Assembly: GCA_030737875.1 (NCBI GenBank)
Contig: CM060910.1
Coordinates: 615,425,303 to 615,489,302 of the forward strand
Origin: Allium sativum
Lineage: Eukaryota; Streptophyta; Magnoliopsida; Asparagales; Amaryllidaceae
Length of the DNA: 64,000 nt
Direction: 5' to 3'
The position numbers were made by a program, and so were the translations under genes. This document shows positions 48,906 through 60,002 of this stretch, piece after piece. The notes beneath the pieces were generated by a model. The model saw only the letters and a list, made by a program, of their open reading frames with translations. It searched no databases and was not told the DNA's origin. How positions within the stretch are numbered: the first letter of the stretch is position 1; the number at the start of each line of letters is the position of its first letter.

Positions 48906-49831
48906 AGAGGGTATATTATTTTTTATTTTTTTATTTTTTTTAATTATTTTATTTTTCCAAACCCTAAATGTTGACTTTTAATTCGAACACCTATCGAGGC
49001 CCAACGACTGTCGCCCCTAGCTAATTACCCCCATTCCGAACACAATGGGATATGTATCGTAGGCCGATTCGATCGTTACAATCAGTTTCCGTTAAATTTA
49101 CATTTAAATCACTATATTGAATTTTAAACGTACATTTCAAATTACCGGGGTCACATACTAACTAGAAAAATTCCAGAAAAATATTTTCTAGCTTCGTATT
49201 GACGATACGGTCCTAACAAAACTAGTTTCGTCGAATTCTGAGACCGTTGGAAAAATGGCCATTTTCCAGTCGATTAAAATCAACTGAAACTGGTCAAACG
49301 CGTTTTCCTCCGCCACGCTCACATATTGATTCGAAAAATTATGAAATTTGGAATCTAGCAATAATTTAACATCACAGACCCAACAAACTGGTTTCGTCGA
49401 AATCCGAGTTCGTTTGCAAAATGTCCATTTTTAAGGGCCTGAATTCCATAGCGACTATTCAGAATTTTCAACTGGACATATCTTTTGATTCCCGCCATGA
49501 AATCTTGATTTTTCGGATTCGTTGGAAAGATATTATCAATTAGGTCCTAATGTTTTTGGTTTCACTAAAATCTGGATTGGTTTGCACCCGGTACATTCAA
49601 TTGAAGTTTGAAATCGAATTATCGAACTACCGCGCCATTTTCAATTCTATTTATAATTATATATAATTATTTTATTCTAACGACGACGCATATAAAATAT
49701 ACGTTCGAATTATATTCAAAATAAATTTTCCCGTCGATATTATTTAAAATAATCTATTTTAAATATTCAAAATTCGTCAAAATTGCCAAAATAAAAATTT
49801 CAAACTGGCTCGCATTTTGCGGGTTATTACA

Positions 49832-49870
49832 ATCTCCCCCACTTAAAAGTTTTCGTCCCCGAAAAGGAAC
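49832..49870 (-). promoter_or_regulatory. E1 polypurine tract
   Basis: On the minus strand TAAGTGGGGGAGAT directly precedes the LTR start; TTTTCGGGGACGAAAAC lies just upstream, as at plant gypsy pol ends. Confidence 0.88.
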
Positions 49871-50852
49871 AAAGTCGAAAGTGGATTGATTAATAAGTTC
49901 TACATTTGATTTGGCTTCCATTCTCCAACTTTTCAGTTTCTGAGAATTTTCAAAATTTCAAAAATTTGGCTAACACCCTAAATTTTCGAAAAATTTCGCC
50001 ATAACCTCCCCTGCACCGGGAGCATCGGGGAATTTCAAATAGCTTCCCCGGTCCTTCAGATCTCAAAAAGAAAAAGAAAAAGCCAAGCGGCTAGCCAATA
50101 GGCTCACAAAATCATCATCACCCAAACAAAACAGGAAATTATGTAGTAAACATGTACCTATTTGTCGGGCAAACAAATTTTATTCTCTGCTCTAGCCTCC
50201 TTGCTATGACCTGTTCAATGTAAGTATATGTATATGCAAGCAAATGCGACCAATTTCAATACAATTCAATATTTGGTTCAATTAGGCTAAATGGTTAAAA
50301 TTAGCAAACAAATAAACAAACAACACAAACATCAATCAATTAGTGGATTAGAGTTTCAAATTCATAAATTTTGATATATATACAAAAAATCATGTTTTTG
50401 ATGCCAATTCACAACAATGTGTTCTAACTATATTAATTTTGGTTCTCACACCAGCCTAATGGAAATATATAAAAGTCACACCTTCGAAACACGAACATAA
50501 ATACTGATGATGTGGCCACATCATCAGAATTATCCCCGGGTGTCTAGAATGTGACTCTATATCTATCTAGTATATTAAAACTTCGACTATACGTTCATGA
50601 CGCGTATACGCGAAATCTTTATATACTCGATTGTCCATATTCAAAATAAATAAATATTCAAATACGTATAAAATGGTTTAAATTTCAAAACAAAATTGTT
50701 TTCATTTGAAAAATATACTCTTCACACTCGTTCTAGGATACTATTGATCCTATCTCTAACGAGTCATTCTAATTGGATATTACTAATCCAATATCTGATG
50801 AATTCTTTCGTATGGTTCTAATGTGTCTTGTTCTCGAGCTCTGTAAACCAAA

Positions 50853-50864
50853 GCTCTGATACCA
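50853..50864 (-). promoter_or_regulatory. E1 primer-binding site (initiator tRNA-Met)
   Basis: Minus-strand TGGTATCAGAGC begins two bases after the LTR end GTCGCTTCA. Confidence 0.92.
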
Positions 50865-51395
50865 AATGAAGCGACCCGAACTTCCCCGGTCTCCGAAGAG
50901 ATGAGAAAGAACGAATTACTGTGAGGACAAGACAAAATAGAACGCATACGGAAGAACATTTCATTGTTATTACAACAATTCCATCAGATACAAGAATATA
51001 CAGAGTAAAAATGAATAAATTACATTTGACAAATATCAGAGATTACAATAAATTACATAGCAGCGGAAGATAATACAAAAGCACAACTAGAAGTGATACA
51101 CGGATACAGAGCTTTCCGAGCATCGTTCCAGCTGTATATCAAGACCCTGTGAATATAAATCTGCAAAACCAAAACTACTAGCTGCCCGTGTGGAAAATAG
51201 GGGCACCCAGAGTTTAGGTTAAAACAATAAACTCCAGGTTAGTCATGGGACTGGTGTGAGAACTAAAACAGTTATTAATATTTATTTTTAAAGTTAGGTA
51301 AATCAAGGGACCACGCCGTATCACACGGAACGGGTTTCCTCCCAAGAATACCAGTGCATAAAACAACAGCGCAATGCTAAATAAAGAAAAATGAA

Positions 51396-51467
51396 GCTGT
51401 TATAAGACCCAGGTCCCATCACACAATGCAACGCAAGCCGGAGGATAGGGTTTTCCCTTATAACAGC
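51396..51467 (-). other. Conserved stem-loop in E1 right LTR
   Basis: Arms GCTGTTATAAG (51396-51406) and CTTATAACAGC (51457-51467), same as the left copy. Confidence 0.8.
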
Positions 51468-53919
51468 CAAAGAATGCTTGATACATTTAAAACACATTAT
51501 TTGATACTATTATAAGTGTATAGTGTCAAAACAATTTCAATCATAAGTATCAATCATAGGCGGCATGGGTACCATCTATCATGTCGCCATACTAGTTCTA
51601 CAATTAAAACTGCAATACACGTATTGGAAATTGGATTTCGTCATGATCCGAGGCAAGGGGCAAGCTCCTCTCCGCGTTCGAGACACTCTAGCAAATGTCC
51701 CAGGACCCCACTATGATCCTTGGATCTTCAGGGCCGGTCCTCTCTTACTTTTGAGGATTAGTTATTCCTGAACACACGTTTCCCGGTCCTTACAGACCTA
51801 TATCCGAGGCGCCTCATATCCAACAACCACACAGGTGAAAAGTATATAAATGTCAGGGCTGGTAGGTCACTGACACCACCCTAGCTAGAAAGAAACGTCG
51901 TGCTCTCCCTGCAGTCACTATCCCGTTTTTGACTCATACCGAGGTGTGAGGCTCGCGAATTCACGTTATACACAAAGCTACGCCACACAGGCCGTGCTTT
52001 GATCATCAACCACAAGACTTTCCTTTTCAACAGAAGCCTTGATCAATTGCCACTTACGCATGCCACATTGGCAATTCACTCCATGCGACTGATGTCCATC
52101 GATATACAACCCCTGAGTTCGTATGTCTCAGAGAAGGGCGTTAAGCAAGAGAATAAATTCTCCGCCGCCAAACAGATGTATATTTAATAGAGATCAATCA
52201 ACACAGAATAAAATCCAATGTCAGACACACAATCCATTTACAAGTTCGTTCTGGGTCTGAACGAAACCGGAGGCACTTTCCTCGCATATCCATCCATCTC
52301 CAAGTACGTCTGGACGATCACCAACTGATTCCCTCATCCTGGGTGTACAGCCCAATCAAGATCATCAGTAATCCCCCAAACGATGTGAAGACTTCCGGTC
52401 TTCAACCACCGTCTTCATCTTCGACATCTCGTCGAATCGGTTATTCAGAATGGGCATAAACCCGGCCTTTCTGGATAACCCACGTATATAATAAACGAAT
52501 GTTACACAAACACAACAAACGCCTCATTCCAATTCAGAATACTCTTTTATTCACAGAATCACATTCTTAGGGAAAGGTTCCCATTAATTTTATCCAAGAT
52601 AAATTCTTCTAATTTTATCCTATAATCTTCCTTTGGATATCATTTCAAACTAGTCGGGATTAATGAACCACACCGAAGTAATTATTTATTTTATTTCCCA
52701 ATCCCAACCTATATATCCCATGGAGAAAACTGGTAATACTCCACATCTAACACCACGGTGTTATCGGTAAAATTAATTACCATTTCACGTTCAAATCTAA
52801 TTAAAGATTTAACTATCGCTTTGGAGCAAAACTGGTGGTACTCCACTCTCGATCACTTTTCAAATTTGATAATTAAAATTATCAATTCACATTTTTAATC
52901 TAATTAAAGATTCATTAAAACTCCACTTAGTTTTAATCTTCTCAAAAATCAATATTCTGTCTTTAACTGGGTTAAAGAACCAATGTCTTCTAAAACACGA
53001 TTCACGGTAAACCAAATCACATTTGATATTAAATACAAGGCTCTGAAGAGAAAATATATCGACTTATATTCAATATCAAATTCTGAAACCAACATATATC
53101 GTATTGGAAATAACGATATAAAATATATCTTTCAAATCCCTATAACAATATTTGTATAGTCACGAAATCCAACATCGAAATATCCCGAAGATGATTTCGA
53201 TTCAACTCCAGTCCAATTCACGTATTGGAAATATTGATTATTTTCAAAATCACTTTCAAATTCAATTTATTTATTTCAAAAATAAATTGAATTTAATTCC
53301 AGTTCAAAACTAGTTCATTTCGATAAAAACCTATTTTTATCTTTTCAAATGTGGAGTTTTTCACCCCAGTTCTTTCCAATTTAGATATTATGATTTTACA
53401 CAAATTATCAATATTTTTAATAATTTTATCAAGGCCCGTACAGTCGATTTCCATCAACGGCTATCGAACTGCACTTACAGCGACCTTTTTCAAATTTGAT
53501 TTGGACATAATTCCAAATCCAACCGTTAGATTTCAAATTTCTAATATTCATTGGAAAGCTCTTTTCGATACGAACCCAACGGTTCCGGTTTTAGGAGAAT
53601 CCGACAGTCGGATCTCCCGCAATGTCCGTTTGAAATAAATGGTCGAAATTCACGAACTACCGCGGCGCGGCGCGTTCTATTCAGGCCATTATATATATAA
53701 TATATATATATTATATATTTCGTCGATTTCCCTTTAAAACGAGTTTTATAAATCGTTTTAATTTCGTTTCAAAACCATTTCAACACTATTTCCATTCAAA
53801 GCCAAAATTGAATTCTTCTTTATAAATTCGTTTTAAAATTCATTTCTATTCAATTCAAATTTTAATTCAATTTGAATTCATTTTAATTCACTTTCAATTC
53901 AATTTGAATTCGTTTTCAA

Positions 53920-54240
53920 TTCATTTCGAAATCGTTTTCAATTCAATTCATTTCGAAATCGTTTTCAATTCAATTCATTTCGAAATCGTTTTCAATTCAA
54001 TTCATTTCGAAATCGTTTTCAATTCAATTCATTTCGAAATCGTTTTCAATTCAATTCATTTCGAAATCGTTTTCAATTCAATTCATTTCGAAATCGTTTT
54101 CAATTCAATTCATTTCGAAATCGTTTTCAATTCAATTCGTTTCGAAATCATTTTCAATTCAATTCGTTTCGAAATCGTTTTCAATTCAATTCATTTCGAA
54201 ATCGTTTTAAATTGATTCATTTCAAAATCGTTTTAAATTG
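53920..54240. repeat. 27-bp minisatellite, 11 units (E1 right LTR)
   Basis: Eleven units against eight in the left LTR. Since both LTRs were identical at insertion, three units were gained or lost afterwards, or arose during reverse transcription. Confidence 0.9.
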
Positions 54241-57200
54241 ATTTCAATTCAATTTCAGTTCGTTTTAAATTTCAATTTAATTTAATTTGAATTCATTTCA
54301 ATTTTATTCGAATTCAAATTCACTTTCTATTCAATTCAAATTTTCAATTCAATTTGAATTTTCTTTCAAAATATTAAATTTTGAAATCACTTTTCAATAT
54401 TCATTATAAAACGAATAAAATCGATATAAACTTCGTTCGCGTCAAAATAACGCATCTCTAACCAACACGGCTTTATATTTCAATAATTCGTTATTCTATT
54501 CAACAAATGAATATTTGTTCTATTCAACACATGAATCTATATTTCTTTCAACACACGACTAATCTCAACACATGTGTACTGTCAACACCTCACTATTTTT
54601 GTTATGTAAAATATTTTATAAAACTATGGTACCTATCGTTTGATTTTCAATTAGACTTCTACTGGGAAGTAGTTCTAATTTTAAATATGATAAAGATGTA
54701 ATTTTTATTATTTAAAATATTTCACTCAACACATGAATAGTTTCAACCCATGATCATCGTCAACACATGACTATTTTTATATTCAACACATGAATTTTCT
54801 TTTATAATATTCATTGTTTTCCCGATTGGAATGAGGCCCAATCAATCACCATATAATGTTAATTATATGGATTCCGTACAACACATGTATATACTAGCAT
54901 TGATAAACAATCAACCATCAACCAAAGTGCACTACACTGTATAAGCATCAAATATAAATATCTAACGCTTATAACAGCCTGTCAATCAATCGATCAACAT
55001 ATTTAATCAATCAGGATGAGTGAACTTCAAATTTCATCCCAACACCCATGTGGGGTTTCAAACAATCAAACACAAATTTTATTTGTGCAGTTGGGCGATG
55101 TGTAAAATTTATCGACCCAATCAATGTCAGTCAAATCAGTGTACATAAACAAACCGTCCGGTTTGTAAATGAATACTTTATTTATTCACTTTCACGTTAA
55201 AAATTATATTTTTAATGATAAAATATTCTATTTCAACACATGAATTTCTTTCAACTCATTTACACAATAAAAATGATATTTTTATTTTTCTAACATATTT
55301 TAGAAAATTTCGGCGGCATAACGGCACGATACTAGAAACGGGACGAGGCCTAGCCTTATCCCCGGTCTAGTGAAGGCCCACGCCATTCACACATCAATCA
55401 AATCAATTTCAATTCACCAAATAATTCAATTCAAACCAATAACCTAACCAACTACACAATCAAACAATTTAACAAACAAGCCATCCATGGTCTGTGGATG
55501 ACGGGTGTCGGGTGCTACTAAGCACCGTCCGCATCCTAGTATATATATATAACTAGAAAAGAAATTTAGAGTGAGAAGTTCTCACCGAAAGCTATCCAAT
55601 CATCTTGACTCTTCTTCTCGCCTTTTTATCGTCTTCTTGTGCCCGTAGCCACTACATATATAAAAATCACACATTTTTATATTTTGTTGTCTTTGAAATA
55701 AAAAAACACATTTTTATTTATTCACTTTCCATTTAAAAATCATATTTTTATATTTGCTTCATACATTTAAAAATCGAATTTTTACTTCGTTATACTTTAA
55801 ATAAAAATCGAATTTTTACTTCGAAGTTCCATATATAAAAATCACATTTTGACTTCGCTATTAAATATATAAAGATTATATTTTTATCACCTTATTCTTC
55901 ATATAAAGATGCTATTTTTAATATTCCTAAAATGTAAAAATTATATTTCTAATTCTCTACATAAGCAAAAATCATATTTTTGTAATGGCTATATAGTAAA
56001 GACTATATTTTTAATATGCCACTAGTATAAAAATTATATTTTTAACCTTTCTATATTATAAAAATTATATTTTTCTCTATTTAAAAATCATGTCTTCAAA
56101 TAAATAAAAGTCGAATCTTTATTTCGCTAACTATATAAAAACCACATTTTTATCATGTCTTTCATATTATAAAAAATCTCTTATTTATCTCGCAACATAT
56201 TTATAAAGAAAAGAAAAGAAGAAAAACTAGTTTTAAATTAAACTAATAGCATAAAATATCCAATCTAAAAATTAGAAAACTCACAGCCGAAGTCAAGTTC
56301 AGGTGCTCGAAACTAGGGCTTCGATCTAGGGTTTTCAGAAAATGCGGAGGTGTCGGGGGCTACTGGCGGTTCACCGCTGCTTGCGTGACATGCTGGGAGT
56401 TGGTGGCAGCTTGGGTTCGTCGCGATGATGGGCTTGAGGCGATGCGGTCGACTGGAGGTAGGGGTTTCGATGAGGGTTTAAATGGGGTAGGCGCGGTCTT
56501 CAAATTGCAGAGGGGAGAGAGGAGCGAGACGCGAGGCGAGAAAGGGGGGGGGGGGGTCTGCCGGAGATCGAGGACGGCGGGGGTCCTCCGGGGTGGCGGC
56601 GTCGATCGCGTGAGGGGGGAAGGCTCCGTCAGTCTTCTCCTTTTTTTTTTATCGGATTGGTTTTGAAGAAGGGGGGGGGGGCTGGGTAGTTAAGGAGAGG
56701 GTATATTATTTTTTATTTTATTTTATTTTTTATTAATTTAATTATTTTATTTTTCCAAACCCTAAATGTTGACTTTTAATTCGAACACCTATCGAGGCCC
56801 AACGACTGTCGCCCCTAGCTAATTACCCCCATTCCGAACACAATGGGATATGTATCGTAGGCCGATTCGATCGTTACAATCAGTTTCCGTTAAATTTACA
56901 TTTAAATCACTATATTGAATTTTAAACGTACATTTCAAATTACCGGGGTCACATACTAACTAGAAAAATTCCAGAAAACTATTTTCTAGCTTCGTATTGA
57001 CGATACGGTCCTAACAAAACTAGTTTCGTCGAATTCTGAGACCGTTGGAAAAATGGCCATTTTCCAGTCGATTAAAATCAACTGAAACTGGTCAAACGCG
57101 TTTTCCTCCGCCACGCTCAAATATTGATTCGAAAAATTATGAAATTTGGAATCTAGCAATAATTTAACATCACGGACCCAACAAAACTGGTTTCGTCGAA

Positions 57201-57630
57201 ATCCGAGGTCGTTTGCAAAATGTCCATTTTTAAGGGCCTGAATTCCATAGCGACTATTCAGAATTTTCAACTGGACATATCTTTTGATTCCCGCCATGAA
57301 ATCTTGATTTTTCGGATTCGTTGGAAAGATATTATCAATTAGGTCCTAATGTTTTTGGTTTCACTAAAATCCGGATTGGTTTGCACCCGGTACATTCAAT
57401 TGAAGTTTGAAATCGAATTATCGAACTACCGCGCCATTTTCAATTCTATTTATAATTATATATAATTATTTTATTCTAATGACGACGCATATAAAATATA
57501 TGTTCGAATTATATTCAAAATAAATTTTCCCGTCGATATTATTTAAAATAATCTATTTTAAATATTCAAAATTCGTCGAAATTGCCAAAATAAAAATTTC
57601 AAACTGGCTCGCATTTTGCGGGTTATTACA

Positions 57631-57635
57631 TGGAC
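57631..57635. repeat. Right target duplication of E1
   Basis: TGGAC, identical to 43157-43161. Confidence 0.95.
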
Positions 57636-58963
57636 TATGTGTCTGACATTGGATATCATTCTGTGTGATTGATGGATATCGGTTGCATGGAGTGGTTTGC
57701 CTGTGTGGCATGCTAAGATGCAAATGATCAAGGCTTCTGTTGAAAAGCAAAGTCTTGTGGTTGATGATCAAAGCACGGCCCGTGTGGCATAGCTTTGTGT
57801 AACGTTGATTCGCGAGCCTCACACCCCGGTTGTGAATCAGAAACGGGAGAGGACATCAGGGAGGACATACGTTTTCTTCTAGTTAGAAGTGGCGTCAGTG
57901 GTTTTACACACCCTGACGAGTTTGACTTATGTGGTTGTTGCTGTTGCGAGGCGCCTCAGATATATCGGTGATTATGTGAAGCCGATGAAGTCATTCGTTG
58001 ACTCATTGATGCCCCAAAGGGTGGGGAAACGTTGTGTTCATGCATAAGAATCCACATCGGTGGACCGACCCTGACGATCCAAGGGGTAGTTGCAGCTGTT
58101 CCTGAGACACGGGCTAGAGCACCTCGAATCGGTAGAGGACTATCTTTTGCCTCGGTTCACAGATGGAAATCCAACTTCCAAATACGTGACATTTTCGGTT
58201 TTGATTGTAGAGCCTAGTATGGCGACATGATATATGGTACTCATGCCATCTATGATTGATATTATGATTGAAATTGTTTTAAACACTGTACACTTGTTAT
58301 AGTATCAGATGACTTGTTTTAAAACGTATCAAGCATGCTTTGGCTATTATAAGGGAAAACCCTATCCCCCGGCTTGCGTTGCATTGTGTGATAGGACCTG
58401 CGTCTTATAATAGCTTCATTTTTCTTTATTTAGCATTGCGCTGTTGTTTTATGCACTGGTGTTCTTGGGAGGAAACCCGTTCCGTGTTATACGGCGTGGT
58501 CCCTTGATTTACCGAACTTTAAAATAAAGATTAATAACTGTTTTTAGTTCTCACACCAGTCTCATGACTGACCTGGAGTTTATTGTTTTAACCTAAACTC
58601 TGAGTGCCCTTATTTTGACACGGGCAGCTGGTAGTTTTGGGTTTTGCAGATTTATATTCATAGGATCCTGATTTACAGCTGGAATGATGCTCGAAAAGCT
58701 CTGTATCCGTGTATTACTTTCAGTTGTGTTTTGTATTATTTTTCCGCTGCAATACTGTATTTAAATCTCTGATATTTATCGAATGTAATTTATTCATTCA
58801 TACTCTGTATATTCTTGTATCTGATGGAATTGTTGTAATATACAATGAAATGTTCTTCTATCCGAGTTCTAATTTGTCGTGTTCTCAAAACAGTCAGGCC
58901 TTTCGAACGGTCTTGATCGGTTTAGCGACTGATTCGGATCGAGCGAAATTCCTGGTCGTTACA
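57636..58963 (+). repeat. E2 5' LTR, second part
   Basis: Continues the E2 LTR after E1 with TATGTGTCTGACATTGG, matching the unbroken order in the E1 LTRs (reverse complement). Contains GAGGCGCCTC (57948-57957), the stem-loop and the CAGTC hairpin (58557-58570), and ends GGTCGTTACA at 58963. Small frames here are not conserved with E1 or F. Confidence 0.9.
58343..58414 (+). other. Conserved stem-loop in E2 5' LTR
   Basis: Perfect 11-bp arms GCTATTATAAG (58343-58353) and CTTATAATAGC (58404-58414). Inner stem CCTATC/GATAGG is fully paired. Relative to E1 and F the arms change on both sides so that pairing is kept. Confidence 0.8.
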
Positions 58964-58966
58964 TCG

Positions 58967-58978
58967 TGGTATCAGAGC
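58967..58978 (+). promoter_or_regulatory. E2 primer-binding site (initiator tRNA-Met)
   Basis: TGGTATCAGAGC begins three bases after the LTR end GTTACA. Confidence 0.92.
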
Positions 58979-59970
58979 TTTGGTTTACAGAGCTCGGAGA
59001 ACAAGACACATTAGAACCGAACGAAAGAATTCATCAGATATTGGATTAGTAATATCCAATTAGAATGACTCGTTAGAGATAGGATCAGCAGTATCCTAGA
59101 ACGAGTGTGAAGAGTATATTTTTGAAATAAAAACGAATTTTTTTTGTTTTGAAAATTTAAATCAATTATACGTATTTGATTAATTAATTTATATTGATTT
59201 GGACTATCCAGTATATAAAGATTTTGCGTATACGTCTGATCCGCATGTATTCAAAGTTTTAATATATTGGGTAGATATAGAATCACACTCTAGTCGCCCG
59301 GGCATGATTCTACTGATGACGTACAGCATCAGTAGTCCGTTTTCGAGTGTCGAAAGTGGGATATCTATATATTTCCATTAGACTGGTGTGAGAACCAAAA
59401 TTAGATAGGGCTTATTGTTGTGATTTGGCACCAAAAATGCGATTTTTGACTATGTATCAAAATTATGAATTTGAAAAGCTAATCAACTAATTGATTAATG
59501 GTTGTGTTGTTTGATTACTGTTTTGATTAATTGAATGTTGAACCGTTAGCCAAATTGAACCAAATAGTGAGTTGTATCGGATATTAGTCGCATTTTCTTG
59601 CATATACATGTACTTACATTGAACAGGTGATAGCAAGGAGGCTAGAGTAGATGAATTAAATTGTTTGCCCGACAAATCGGTACATGTTTACCATAATTTA
59701 CTGTTTTGTTTGGGTGATGATGATTTTTTGAGCCGATTGGCTTTTTCTTTTTCTTTTGGATTGAAGAAGGCCATGGGAGGCTATATGAAATATCCCGAAG
59801 TCCTCGGTGCAGGGGAGGTTATGGCGAAATTTTTCAAAAATTTAGGGTGTTAGTCATATTTTTGAAAAATTTGAAAAGTTCTTAGAAACTGAAAAGTTGA
59901 AGAACTTAAGCCGTAGTGAAAATATTGGAAGTTGAGTTGAATTGTTAAACAACTTTCGGTTTCGTTCCTT

Positions 59971-60002
59971 TTCGGGGACGAAAAGTTTTAAGTGGGGGAG
60001 AT
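59971..60002 (+). promoter_or_regulatory. E2 polypurine tract
   Basis: TTTCGGGGACGAAAA then AAGTGGGGGAGAT immediately before the 3' LTR. The LTR start reads TTTAATAACCCGG, so its terminal TG has become TT. Confidence 0.88.

Larger units (their letters stand above)
43162..49831 (-). repeat. E1 LTR, left copy
   Basis: Plus-strand edges are TGAAGCGACCC and GGGTTATTACA. On the element's sense strand (minus) the order is GC-rich block (48900-48540), hairpin array (48380-47870), CAACACATGA repeats (47010-46730), 27-bp minisatellite (46450-46215), an AT-rich run (46015-45985), then the conserved 3' segment with GAGGCGCCTC (44101-44110), stem-loop (43691-43762) and CAGTC hairpin (43535-43548). All small frames here are non-coding by my reading. 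Confidence 0.93.
49832..50866 (-). other. E1 internal domain, 1,035 bp, without genes
   Basis: Contains only a primer-binding site at its sense start, a polypurine tract at its end and a conserved palindromic block (49981-50009). No minus-strand frame longer than about 60 codons. It aligns with the E2 internal domain (58964-60002) over most of its length and more weakly with E3. Confidence 0.9.
43162..57630 (-). mobile_element. Complete giant-LTR non-autonomous element E1, 14,469 bp
   Basis: Two direct LTRs (43162-49831, 6,670 bp; 50867-57630, 6,764 bp) enclose a 1,035 bp internal domain. On the minus strand the LTR runs from TGTAATAACCCGC to GTCGCTTCA, followed by an initiator-Met primer-binding site; a polypurine tract precedes the other LTR. 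The perfect TGGAC duplication on both sides and the restored E2 sequence prove one insertion. LTRs make up about 93 percent of the element. No gag, protease, integrase or reverse transcriptase frame exists, so proteins must come from another element. By-eye LTR divergence is about 1 percent. Confidence 0.95.
50867..57630 (-). repeat. E1 LTR, right copy
   Basis: Same order of parts as the left copy. It is 94 bp longer, mostly from three extra 27-bp minisatellite units (53920-54240, 11 units). CAACACATGA repeats lie at 54500-54800, the hairpin array at 55660-56175, the GC-rich block at 56330-56695 and GAGGCGCCTC at 51806-51815. In the CAGTC hairpin (near 51240) the first C is T. Confidence 0.93.
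58964..60002 (+). other. E2 internal domain, 1,039 bp, without genes
   Basis: Primer-binding site at one end, polypurine tract at the other, no gag or pol. A 62-codon frame (59665-59853) is interrupted in E1 and read in another frame in E3, so it is not a conserved gene. The conserved GGAGGTTATGGCGAAATTTT block is at 59815-59843. Confidence 0.9.

Noticed and set aside
59665..59853. 62-codon frame in the E2 internal domain
   Set aside because: E1 has a stop within the matching sequence and E3 reads the shared block in another frame.
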